A stretch of 43,863 nucleotides of DNA from Enterobacteriaceae bacterium. Lineage in GTDB: Bacteria > Pseudomonadota > Gammaproteobacteria > Enterobacterales > Enterobacteriaceae. The DNA is taken from contig JAIRVT010000002.1 in the NCBI GenBank assembly GCA_031253755.1, forward strand, positions 1 through 43,863, read 5' to 3'. A program made the position numbers and the translations under genes. The notes beneath the pieces were generated by a model. It was not told the DNA's origin. It searched no databases and saw only the letters and a list, made by a program, of their open reading frames with translations. Shown here one piece after another: positions 25,119 through 31,961 of the stretch (position 1 is its first letter; the number at the start of each line of letters is the position of its first letter).

Positions 25119-25450
25119 CTAAACTTTCCTACTTTAAAGGTTATACATAGAGAAAACGGGCAATATTGTCATATTTCCGGTTACAGACTGAGTTAATGCA
25201 ATATAGGCCCGTATTATCTTTAATGGGGGTTAGCCCATCGCTATATACTACCTTTCCCATATTTCGCACCTGCCGTGGCGTTAATTTATATACCCTAGGT
25301 AGTTTTAGAGTATAGATAAGGTTTTTTGATGTGATGAAATTTTTCTGAGATTTAGCGTTTGATTTAGGGTTGGTTTGGTTTGGTTTTTGGTAGTGCAACA
25401 AAAAGGCCACGTAGTGGCCTTGAATTCAGGTTGGAGAGTAGGTTTTAATA
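25119..25450. other. Region upstream of the fimbrial operon
   Basis: The 332 bases should carry the fimbrial promoter. I see no recombinase gene or convincing invertible repeat pair for phase variation. A frame of 89 codons exists on the minus strand (25141-25410) but begins inside the array terminator hairpin and is judged doubtful. Confidence 0.4.
25399..25421 (-). terminator. Terminator of the F-E unit
   Basis: Minus strand: AAGGCCAC-TAC-GTGGCCTT then TTTGTTG. It lies 30 bases past the stop codon of gene E. Confidence 0.88.
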
Positions 25451-26149
25451 TTAATCCCAGCTAAGGTCGAAATGAAGTGTTTTATTTTCATTTTCTTTTA
25501 GTAGAAGTCGTAATTTATATGCATCAGCGTTATTATTGCTATAATAAATAATAGTACTTGTACATTCTATATCACTCAGAGGAGCTGAAGTCACTCCAAG
25601 TGAGTAAACTGTATCATTAACTATAATATTGAGATTTTTCTTATGAAGAATATCCTTCATTTTTTGAAAATTATCCTGCTCATATTTTAGCCCCAAGGTT
25701 ATAGTGTTCTTGAAACCGATAGCACTGGCAGAGAAATAATCTATTTTTTCAACACCAAAATTAGACTTAAATTCTGTTAATGCACCAGCAGCACCAAAAT
25801 AGCCCCATTCGATACCACTTTCCACAATTTTTATACTAAAAGAAGCCATATTATAGAATGCCCAATCACAAGCGATCATCTCTTGCTGTTCAGGTTTCCA
25901 AGGTGAAGCACTTCCATCCTGTTTTATCCGCTGAAAATTGAGAAAACTGCCTGAATCATCATAGTTAGGACTAACATATACATTAGGTTTCCAGCCACTG
26001 CGCCTTACTTGCGGTTGAGTATCCATATATAATTGAATCATTGCCCACGGGAAAGTACCCTCTGGTGCAACTATTTTATTCGTATTAAGGATATATTGAT
26101 TGGAAGAGGATAAAAGATTTTTATTATCTAATTTATTTATTGTAGACAT
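25451..26149 (-). CDS. Tad2-like (DUF2829) two-domain protein E
   Basis: A 232-residue member, second gene of the F-E pair. The N terminus (STINKLDNKNLLSSSNQY) lacks the Cys of the usual CxFxPxxF motif. The Tad2-like domain covers about residues 28-100: GTFPWAMIQLYMDTQPQVRR, SGWKPNVYVSP, and PWKPEQQEMIACDWAFYNM. The C-terminal domain keeps SFSIK, IEWGYFGAAGAL, KKNLNIIVNDTVYSLG and KTLHFDLSWD. I start it at ATG 26149 because GAGG lies six to seven bases before it, as in the other members; the frame is open upstream to 26176. The usual leader has been lost here. 52 bases separate it from gene F. Confidence 0.84.
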   Translation of the reverse strand: MSTINKLDNKNLLSSSNQYILNTNKIVAPEGTFPWAMIQLYMDTQPQVRRSGWKPNVYVSPNYDDSGSFLNFQRIKQDGSASPWKPEQQEMIACDWAFYNMASFSIKIVESGIEWGYFGAAGALTEFKSNFGVEKIDYFSASAIGFKNTITLGLKYEQDNFQKMKDILHKKNLNIIVNDTVYSLGVTSAPLSDIECTSTIIYYSNNNADAYKLRLLLKENENKTLHFDLSWD

Positions 26150-26201
26150 AAAGGCCTCATTAATTTTTATAAGCAATGTAAATTTTCATTATAGCTTTTA
26201 A

Positions 26202-26888
26202 TTAATTCCAACTGAAAATAATATCAAGCGTTTTACCATCATTTTGTATTATCAAATCACCAAACTTCTGTGTATCAAGGCCTTCATAAATAAAAGAACC
26301 CACATTACATATAATAGTTGTTTGTTTAGCAGAAAGTGAATAGACTTTATTATTAACGATAGCACCTAAGTTTTTATAAGCAAGTGCGTTTTGTATCTTA
26401 TGGTAATCAATTACATTAATAAACATGTTAAGCCATATAGTGGTGTTTTTTGAATCTTCAGGCTTTATAGATAAACTATCAATACGTTCAATATGAAAAC
26501 TACTTTGTACATTTGTGAATTTACCAATACTACCCCAAGACCCCCATTGACCATTATTATGACCAACTGTAAGTGTAAAAGACAGCCTATATTCAAATTC
26601 CCAATCGTGTGCTCCCATATCTTCATGATCAGGTGTCCAAAATAAAACGTTACCATCTGGTTTTACCAATTGAAAAGAGATAACATTACCAGGGCCATCG
26701 TAATCGTATATAGGTCTAACATATATATGAGGTTCCCATTTACTACGTCTTACTAATTTATCCATATACAATTGTATTATGGCCCAAGGAAATGAACCTA
26801 CAGGCGCAATTATTTCATCAATATTTAGAATATATTGATTGGAATTAAAAGGGCACTGTCCATTATCTAAGATATTAATACCAGACAT
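26202..26888 (-). CDS. Tad2-like (DUF2829) two-domain protein F
   Basis: A 228-residue member and first gene of its unit. MSGINILDNGQCPFNSNQYI is a variant Cys-Phe motif. The Tad2-like domain at about 30-100 reads GSFPWAIIQLYMDKLVRRSK, WEPHIYVRP and FWTPDHEDMGAHDWEFEYR. The C-terminal domain keeps GQWGSWGSIGKF (Ser for Tyr), FHIERIDSL, YKNLGAIVNNKVYSLS and KFGDLIIQNDGKTLDIIFSWN. It is the closest relative of gene E (shared INLDN..., APxGSFPWAxIQLYMD), so the pair likely arose by local duplication. The promoter is at 26966-26994. Confidence 0.84.
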   Translation of the reverse strand: MSGINILDNGQCPFNSNQYILNIDEIIAPVGSFPWAIIQLYMDKLVRRSKWEPHIYVRPIYDYDGPGNVISFQLVKPDGNVLFWTPDHEDMGAHDWEFEYRLSFTLTVGHNNGQWGSWGSIGKFTNVQSSFHIERIDSLSIKPEDSKNTTIWLNMFINVIDYHKIQNALAYKNLGAIVNNKVYSLSAKQTTIICNVGSFIYEGLDTQKFGDLIIQNDGKTLDIIFSWN

Positions 26889-26965
26889 AAATACCTCACG
26901 TTATTATTAATGGATTAAAAAAGAAAAGGGTAATTATTTAGTTATTAAAACTAAATTTCATATTT

Positions 26966-27090
26966 ATAATATATTGATCATTTTTTGATCTCAAGTCAAT
27001 ATTCCACATTAATGTAAATACGAACTTAAATGATATGATGGTTTATTAAGCCAATTTATTATTCTGATATGCCATTAGGTAAGGTGTAAA
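26966..27090 (-). promoter_or_regulatory. Promoter and upstream box of the F-E unit
   Basis: Minus strand: -35 TTGAGA (26989-26994), 17-base spacer beginning TCAAA, -10 TATTAT (26966-26971). The box TTTACACCTT (27081-27090) is 86 bases further upstream. Confidence 0.8.
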
Positions 27091-27273
27091 TTCAGTGTTT
27101 ACTGTTGGGTAAAATTATTTTTATTAAGTGGGTAAGGAGTTATTTGTTTTTATGTGATGAATTGTCATGGAGTGATATCTTTTAATAGAATGGAAACGGT
27201 GTTGGTTTTTATTTAAGGCTGAAATGGTTTTAGATTGGATTATTATTTTAGATTGATGGTTTTATAGTAAAAT

Positions 27274-27299
27274 AAAAAGGCCATGCCGGAGCATAGCCT
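27274..27299 (-). terminator. Terminator of the H-G unit
   Basis: Minus strand: AGGCTATGC-TCCG-GCATGGCCT with one mismatch, followed by TTTTATTTT. A diverged form of the array hairpin. Confidence 0.8.
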
Positions 27300-27323
27300 C
27301 AATTCTGACTGTAATATTAACTA

Positions 27324-27818
27324 TTATTTCCAGCAAAGCTCAAACTTCAGCGGCTTACCGACATTTTTTTGGATTAACTCACCTAATTTTTCTGCTACAT
27401 CTCCATAATACAAAACCGCATCCATGGCTTTTCGGCTATTATCAGAAATAGAGAATGATTTTTTGGCGTAATTGTCTTCTGGATTAAAAATGCCAAGATC
27501 ATAGTTTATCCCATTAACCGTCACCGTCAGATTTTTTTCATGCAGCCAATCTATAACATGAATAAAATTTTCCGCATTAAATAATACAACCAATGTGATA
27601 TTTCCAACCGGAGAATAAGTAGGATCAATTTCAAAAGAGAACATTAATACATCGTCAAGACGGGTATTTGAACTGGCATTAAAATCAGTTAAGACGCCAT
27701 AAGTCAAATAAGGTTCTGTAAAGTTTTCTTTATCACTTAAATATCCCCAATCTTCTTTATAGGTAAATTTACCGATACCGGGCGTGAGATTAAAAGATAG
27801 TTTGTAAGTTTCGGACAT
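27324..27818 (-). CDS. Array protein G, C-terminal domain only
   Basis: A 164-residue protein made only of the array's C-terminal domain: MSETYKLSFNLTPGIGK, EDWGYLSDKENF, YGVLTDFNASS, a long beta region, LHEKNLTVTVNGINYDLGIF, and KLGELIQKNVGKPLKFELCW. There is no Tad2-like domain and no Cys-Phe motif. It starts at its own ATG behind TCTCC-complementary GGAG (minus strand CAGGAGAAATATTT), 35 bp after gene H, so the two are surely cotranscribed. A stand-alone copy suggests that the domain folds and works by itself or pairs with partner proteins. The domain family is unknown to me. Confidence 0.78.
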   Translation of the reverse strand: MSETYKLSFNLTPGIGKFTYKEDWGYLSDKENFTEPYLTYGVLTDFNASSNTRLDDVLMFSFEIDPTYSPVGNITLVVLFNAENFIHVIDWLHEKNLTVTVNGINYDLGIFNPEDNYAKKSFSISDNSRKAMDAVLYYGDVAEKLGELIQKNVGKPLKFELCWK

Positions 27819-27853
27819 AAATATTTCTCCTGTAACAAAATATAGAATTGGAA

Positions 27854-28606
27854 TTATTCCCAGTTAAAGCCAAAATATTTAGTGCCTTGTTGCATTAATA
27901 CCTTACCTAAATTTATTGAATCATCTGTACTACCATACATAATCGTTATGCCATCCGCTGAATAACCATAGCCCTCATATAAACCCACGCCAAGGTTATA
28001 GAGATTACTATCAACAGTGACAGTAAGGTTTTTCTTGATTAACGCTTTTATGCTGTCAACATTAGTGGTGGACAATTTCAACAATATATATTCACTACTC
28101 TCGCGATAGCAAAACATTAACACATTTTCAATATTCGTATCTTTGCCAATTGTCAACTTAACTAACGAACCAAAAGGGTGTTCATTACCATCAACAAAAT
28201 CTCCTTTGTCAGACATATATCCCCAATCATGAGAATCGTCATCCGTAGCACTATTGCCTAGTTTGACATCAAAAGAGAGCATAAAACGGCTCGGTTCCCA
28301 ATCACAATGTAGCATATCTGGTAGACTTATTGCCCAGGGTTCAGTGGTATTACCTCTGATCACCTGTAGAATATCAATAATATTCTTTTGGTCATCATAT
28401 TTAGGTATCAGATAGGTATCAACAGGCCAAATATTGCGGCTCACCGGAATGCCCCGGAGTACTTGATTCATTGCCCATGCAAAAGAATACATGGGAGCAA
28501 CAAAAACATCCTCAAGGGTCATGGCTGTTGTGTTTGTCACCACCGGGTGAAATTGCTCTGGTTTAAACGAACATACTTTACTTGCTAATGTATTAACTTC
28601 AGACAT
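27854..28606 (-). CDS. Tad2-like (DUF2829) two-domain protein H
   Basis: A 250-residue member strongly similar to protein A: MSEVNTLASKVCSFKPEQFH, then EDVFVAPMYSFAWAMNQVLR, PVSRNIWPVDTYLIPKY, and PWAISLPDMLHCDWEPSRF. The C-terminal domain reads LSFDVKL, HDWGYMSDKGDF, FGSLVKL, IKKNLTVTVDSNLYNLGVG and NLGKVLMQQGTKYFGFNWE. Gene H sits first in an H-G unit with the full leader and promoter. Its likeness to A, which lies 11 kb away across the fimbrial genes, shows duplication preceded or accompanied insertion of the fimbrial block. Confidence 0.86.
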   Translation of the reverse strand: MSEVNTLASKVCSFKPEQFHPVVTNTTAMTLEDVFVAPMYSFAWAMNQVLRGIPVSRNIWPVDTYLIPKYDDQKNIIDILQVIRGNTTEPWAISLPDMLHCDWEPSRFMLSFDVKLGNSATDDDSHDWGYMSDKGDFVDGNEHPFGSLVKLTIGKDTNIENVLMFCYRESSEYILLKLSTTNVDSIKALIKKNLTVTVDSNLYNLGVGLYEGYGYSADGITIMYGSTDDSINLGKVLMQQGTKYFGFNWE

Positions 28607-28651
28607 AAATACCTCACTTAATGGTTTATTAATAAAGGTTATTTCATCCTG
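28607..28651 (-). repeat. Conserved leader, copy before gene H
   Basis: 45 bases, same as copies before genes A-D: starts CAGGATGAAATAACC and ends TTAAGTGAGGTATTT before the ATG. Confidence 0.9.
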
Positions 28652-28669
28652 CCAGTAATTTACTGATTT

Positions 28670-28793
28670 ATACTAATAGGACTACCATTTGATCTCAATA
28701 GAATATCTAATAGTGGTATAAATAACCTCAAAGTATACAGCGGAGTGATAAAACTAATTTATTAATCGGATATATAATCCAGTAAGGTGTAAA
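28670..28793 (-). promoter_or_regulatory. Promoter and upstream box of the H-G unit
   Basis: Minus strand: -35 TTGAGA (28693-28698), 17-base spacer beginning TCAAA, -10 TAGTAT (28670-28675). The box ACACCTT with TTT ahead (28784-28793) lies 85 bases upstream, next to the shared block ATTAATAAATTAG. Confidence 0.8.
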
Positions 28794-28985
28794 ATGAGTA
28801 TTTGATTCTGTTTGATTCGTTATTCTAAATAAAATCAAGTTGTTTGTTTTGCGTAATTAAATTAATTATCACAGGAAAATACTTTAAATACTGTAGATAT
28901 AACATTGTGTATTTATTCAAACCTGAAATGGTATCGTTTAGTCGTTTTATTTTGGATTTATTATTTTATAACGGAACAGTAAAAA

Positions 28986-29008
28986 GAAAAAGGCCACATA
29001 GTGGCCTT
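28986..29008 (-). terminator. Terminator of gene I
   Basis: Minus strand: AAGGCCAC-TAT-GTGGCCTT then TTTCTTTTT, 32 bases past the stop. Confidence 0.88.
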
Positions 29009-29040
29009 GGGGAGAAAAACTTAAATTTGATAATGATTAA

Positions 29041-29556
29041 TTATGCAGACCATGTGAAGGTAAACGTTTTTAACAAGCCTGTATCGCGTAATTGAGGAGC
29101 TAACCCATCTACATCACTGCCATTATCAATTACATAAGCAACAGTGAATGATTCTTTTGGGCCATCAGTTAAATAGCTGGCATCTATAGGATTAAGAACA
29201 TATGAACCAGCAGAAGCTGATGAATAAGAAACAGAAACCGTTGTGCGTCTAAGGAGTATTGCTTTTAAATCCTCGAAGGCAGTTGGATTATTTGGGTAAG
29301 TGGTTGCTCTAAAAAATATATTATTCGATGTATTAACATCAGTATAAAACATATCAATTCTTTTAATTATTGCAGTACTATCATTCTTAATAGTTAAGTG
29401 ACCAAAAGGATATTGACTATATACTCCTGTGCTAGTCATATAACCCCATTCTTGATCACCAGCCGTATCAGATATATGTTTACCTAATGTAAGATCAAAA
29501 GATAAATTGTAATCGATAAATGAAGAATGTTCATCTGACTTATTTACTTTAGACAT
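29041..29556 (-). CDS. Array protein I, C-terminal domain only
   Basis: A 171-residue protein: a short MSKVNKSDEHSSFIDYN start that keeps the MSxVN beginning of the family, then the C-terminal domain (LSFDLTLGKHISDTAGD, QEWGYMTSTGVYSQYPFGHL, a beta-rich middle, LLRRTTVSVSYSSASAGSYV, and GLLKTFTFTWSA). The Tad2-like domain is missing, apparently by deletion between the first ten codons and the LSFDL segment. It stands alone with its own promoter (29614-29642) and terminator. Its C-terminal domain is more diverged than that of G. Confidence 0.75.
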   Translation of the reverse strand: MSKVNKSDEHSSFIDYNLSFDLTLGKHISDTAGDQEWGYMTSTGVYSQYPFGHLTIKNDSTAIIKRIDMFYTDVNTSNNIFFRATTYPNNPTAFEDLKAILLRRTTVSVSYSSASAGSYVLNPIDASYLTDGPKESFTVAYVIDNGSDVDGLAPQLRDTGLLKTFTFTWSA

Positions 29557-29613
29557 AGATACCTCATCTGTTTATTTTAAAGGAAGGATGTTTTATTGCT
29601 AAATAACCATTGT

Positions 29614-29738
29614 ATATTAATATGGTTATTTTTTGATCTCAAGAGGCTATCTTGAAATTGTTAAAATACACATTTAAATAGGCTTTAAAATTACAGATCT
29701 AATTTATTAATCTATTATTTAATTCAATAAGGTGTAAA
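29614..29738 (-). promoter_or_regulatory. Promoter and upstream box of gene I
   Basis: Minus strand: -35 TTGAGA (29637-29642), 17-base spacer beginning TCAAA, -10 TAATAT (29614-29619). The box TTTACACCTT (29729-29738) lies 86 bases upstream of the -35. Confidence 0.8.
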
Positions 29739-29832
29739 TCTAGTGTTTGCTACTGGATAAAATGGTTTTTATTTAATAGACAATGTGTTATTTTTTTTTG
29801 AGTGATAAATTATTACATGGGATATTTTCTTG

Positions 29833-29893
29833 ATATACCAATCTAATTTTAGAATGCGTGTTATTTCTCCCCGCGTAGTGGGAAAAAATAAGG
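29833..29893 (+). repeat. CCCCGC stem-loop repeat, copy 1
   Basis: ATATACCAATCTAATTTTAG, AATGCGTGTTATTTCTCCCC and GCGTAGTGGG match, in opposite orientation, the element at 42361-42424. The stem here is imperfect. Confidence 0.65.
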
Positions 29894-30025
29894 CTTAGTG
29901 TTGTTTTGAAAATAGAAAATTGAAGTTAGAAATATATAGAATGGAAACAGCATTTGTTTTTGTTTAATGCTGAAATTGTTTTTTGTAGGTTTATTATATT
30001 CAGTTGATTATTTTTTTATTAAAAA

Positions 30026-30050
30026 TAAAAAGGCCACAAATAGTGGCCTT
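30026..30050 (-). terminator. Terminator of gene J
   Basis: Minus strand: AAGGCCAC-TATTT-GTGGCCTT then TTTATTTTT, 24 bases past the stop codon. Confidence 0.88.
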
Positions 30051-30074
30051 GGAGAGTAAAGATTGATTTTAAGA

Positions 30075-31157
30075 TTATATCCAATTTAACCAATACGTTT
30101 TAGGTATGCCTGTTTGTTTCTTTAATATAGCACTTAATTTTTGAGCATCACCACCACTATAATTAACCGTGGCTTCTGGGTAAAAGGGATCACCTTCAAT
30201 GGGAGTAGCAACGCCAAGGTCATAGCGTACACCATCAACAGAAACATAAAAATTCTTTTTAAGTAATGCTACTGCTTCTTGCATGTATGCTGGAAAGACC
30301 CTTATTGAAAATGACACTATTCCATCGGTCGAGAGTGATGTTTCAGTATTGTCAGCAGACTCAAAATAAAACATTGATACTAAAGGAGCGAATGAACTTA
30401 TGTTATCTTCAATGATATCTAAACTACCACAAGAATTCTTATTAACGGTTGCTGCACCAAGGTAAGACAAATAACCCCAGTCATACATAAGGTCATTCTC
30501 ATTCAGGTTATGAAGATCATGATATCTGCTATGGCCTGAAGTTAAGTTAAAAGATAGATTAGGTGAGTATAGTTCCCAATTACACAGCAAAAGGTCATCT
30601 ATATCACTCCATTCAGTAAATTTTCCGGACGAGTTAAATTTCTTAATAACGCTTTGGGTATCTACAGCCGACAAACGATCAGGAACGACAATATATTCGC
30701 CTTCATCCCAAGTTTTAAGGCGAGCACCTTTGCCTAAGAACACTTGCATCAATGCCCATGGCGCACTGCCTACGGGAGCAATATCTCCCTGATTACCTGT
30801 ATATAAATTAGGATCATATGGGCAAACAAGCGTGCTGGGAACGAGTTCTTCATTTTTATATGAAGAAGCGGTATTTACCCAATTGCAGGCAGTAAAATCT
30901 TCGGCTTCCGCATTCCAGACACTTGGCATTCCAAAAGCGCCAAAATGATTAATAGCGGCGTTAGGCCCATAACCCGTCAGTTGTATATATGTATCTGCCG
31001 GCCAGGTTGTACGGCGAAGAGTGGGACGGTAACTGGGATTATATTTTAACAATGTAGTCAATGCCCATACAAAATTACCCATTTTCGGGCTTCCGTTAGG
31101 ATAATCACTAGGGTCAAATGGGCACTTAAGTTTATTTAATTCATTTACATCAGACAT
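30075..31157 (-). CDS. Tad2-like protein J with two N-terminal domains
   Basis: A 360-residue member built N+N+C. Unit 1: LKCPFDPSDYPNGSPK motif, then GNFVWALTTLLKYNPSYRPT, WPADTYIQL, VWNAEAEDFTACNWV. Unit 2 repeats the motif (LVCPYDPNLYTGNQ) and domain (SAPWALMQVFLGKGARLKTW, DEGEYIVVP, EWSDIDDLLLCNWELY). The C-terminal domain follows: LSFNLTSGHSR, YDWGYLSYLGAATV, LLKKNFYVSVDGVRYDLG, KLSAILKKQTGIPKTYWLNW. The duplicated motif shows that motif plus domain form the unit of duplication. The frame opens at 31232, but that point is upstream of the expected transcript start; ATG 31157 with GAGG fits the family. It forms its own unit. Confidence 0.85.
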   Translation of the reverse strand: MSDVNELNKLKCPFDPSDYPNGSPKMGNFVWALTTLLKYNPSYRPTLRRTTWPADTYIQLTGYGPNAAINHFGAFGMPSVWNAEAEDFTACNWVNTASSYKNEELVPSTLVCPYDPNLYTGNQGDIAPVGSAPWALMQVFLGKGARLKTWDEGEYIVVPDRLSAVDTQSVIKKFNSSGKFTEWSDIDDLLLCNWELYSPNLSFNLTSGHSRYHDLHNLNENDLMYDWGYLSYLGAATVNKNSCGSLDIIEDNISSFAPLVSMFYFESADNTETSLSTDGIVSFSIRVFPAYMQEAVALLKKNFYVSVDGVRYDLGVATPIEGDPFYPEATVNYSGGDAQKLSAILKKQTGIPKTYWLNWI

Positions 31158-31230
31158 AAACACCTCGCTTAATAGTGTATTTGGTGTATTAATAAAAGGA
31201 TGCTTCATCTTGTTGCTGAATAGCAAATTC

Positions 31231-31354
31231 ATATTACTGAGTTCTGTTTTTATAGCAATTAAATAACTTCCGATATCCTTGATTCATATAAAAATATGCT
31301 GTTTAGCTATAAATTCTGTTTATTTTTTACCATATCAATCCAATTTAGCGTAAA
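31231..31354 (-). promoter_or_regulatory. Diverged promoter and upstream box of gene J
   Basis: Minus strand: TTGCTA (31253-31258), 16-base spacer, TAATAT (31231-31236). TTTACGCTAA (31345-31354) matches 6 of 10 bases of the TTTACACCTT box and again lies 86 bases from the -35. The fixed distance supports the match despite weaker sequence. Confidence 0.6.
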
Positions 31355-31704
31355 TTCAGAATTTAATTCTGATATTTTACAATAATAACCTTTAACGCGA
31401 TAAAATATTCACTCCTATTAATGATTTCTGGGTGAATAAATAATTCATTGGGAATTTCTTTATAAATAACAAGTTATCTCTTTATTACTTTCTAATAAGT
31501 CTTTTAATAATGAGGTATTAAATTGATTGGATATTTACGTAGGTTTTCTTTTTTTGAAGTAAATTACATTGATCTATGATTTTTAATTTCCTTGGTTTTA
31601 ATTTTCAGTTGATTATTGTTTTTTCGGAGTATTAAATAGAACGTTTCAATTATATTAAATAAATAATATTATGGAATAAATAGCTTTTCAAAATGATAGG
31701 AGTA

Positions 31705-31737
31705 TTCCTTATCCCGCGCATTGCGCGGGATAAGGAA
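31705..31737. repeat. 15-bp perfect palindromic stem-loop
   Basis: TTCCTTATCCCGCGC (31705-31719) and GCGCGGGATAAGGAA (31723-31737) flank ATT. No T run follows on either strand in the outgoing direction, so it looks like a REP-type element rather than a terminator. Confidence 0.75.
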
Positions 31738-31961
31738 AAATCACTACTGATAGTTTCATTATTATGAAAAAGTATATATAAAGAGTAATGTTATTATTTT
31801 TGAATGATTGTTTATTGTGAAATGATAAAAAGATCAGCAATATAGCGTGGTGATTATTGAGGGTTTAGGGGGAATGCAGTAGAGTCGGGCTATTCAGAGA
31901 GTATATATGTTCTCCATTAATAAATAGTCAATTTATTATTCATTTGTCAGGAGATAAATTC

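Larger units (their letters stand above)
26889..27323. other. Region between array genes G and F
   Basis: 435 bases: leader and promoter of F, the upstream box, an AT-rich stretch (27100-27270) without clear signal, and the terminator of the H-G unit. No gene is seen. Confidence 0.5.
28607..29040. other. Region between array genes I and H
   Basis: 434 bases: leader, promoter and box of H, about 170 AT-rich bases without signal, and the terminator of gene I at 28986-29008. A plus-strand frame at 28844-29095 runs across the terminator and into gene I and is not credited. Confidence 0.5.
29557..30074. other. Region between array genes J and I
   Basis: 518 bases: promoter and box of gene I, a copy of the CCCCGC palindromic repeat (29833-29893), an AT-rich stretch and the gene J terminator. 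No gene is seen. Confidence 0.5.
31158..31961. other. Region between array gene J and the hydrolase gene
   Basis: 804 bases, very AT-rich. It holds the J leader and promoter, a strong palindrome at 31705-31737 and the ribosome site of the next gene (AGGAGA at 31949). I see no further gene. Confidence 0.5.

Noticed and set aside
25141-25410. 89-codon minus-strand frame between array gene E and the fimbrial operon
   Set aside because: Its ATG lies in the terminator hairpin (ATGGCCTTTTTGTTG), composition is typical of untranslated DNA, and no family is recognised. A small real gene in its second half (from an internal Met in RNMGKVVYSDG) cannot be fully excluded.
28844-29095. 83-codon plus-strand frame between genes H and I
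   Set aside because: It runs through the terminator and into gene I in antisense; no coding signal.
15940-31157. CRISPR array or tRNA genes in the AT-rich cluster
   Set aside because: The repeats are leaders and hairpins of different spacing tied to genes, not regular repeat-spacer units; no cloverleaf was noticed.
31158-31232. N-terminal extension of array protein J (start at 31232)
   Set aside because: The proposed -10 box is at 31231-31236, so this codon would not be transcribed; the GAGG and MSDVN start at 31157 match the family.
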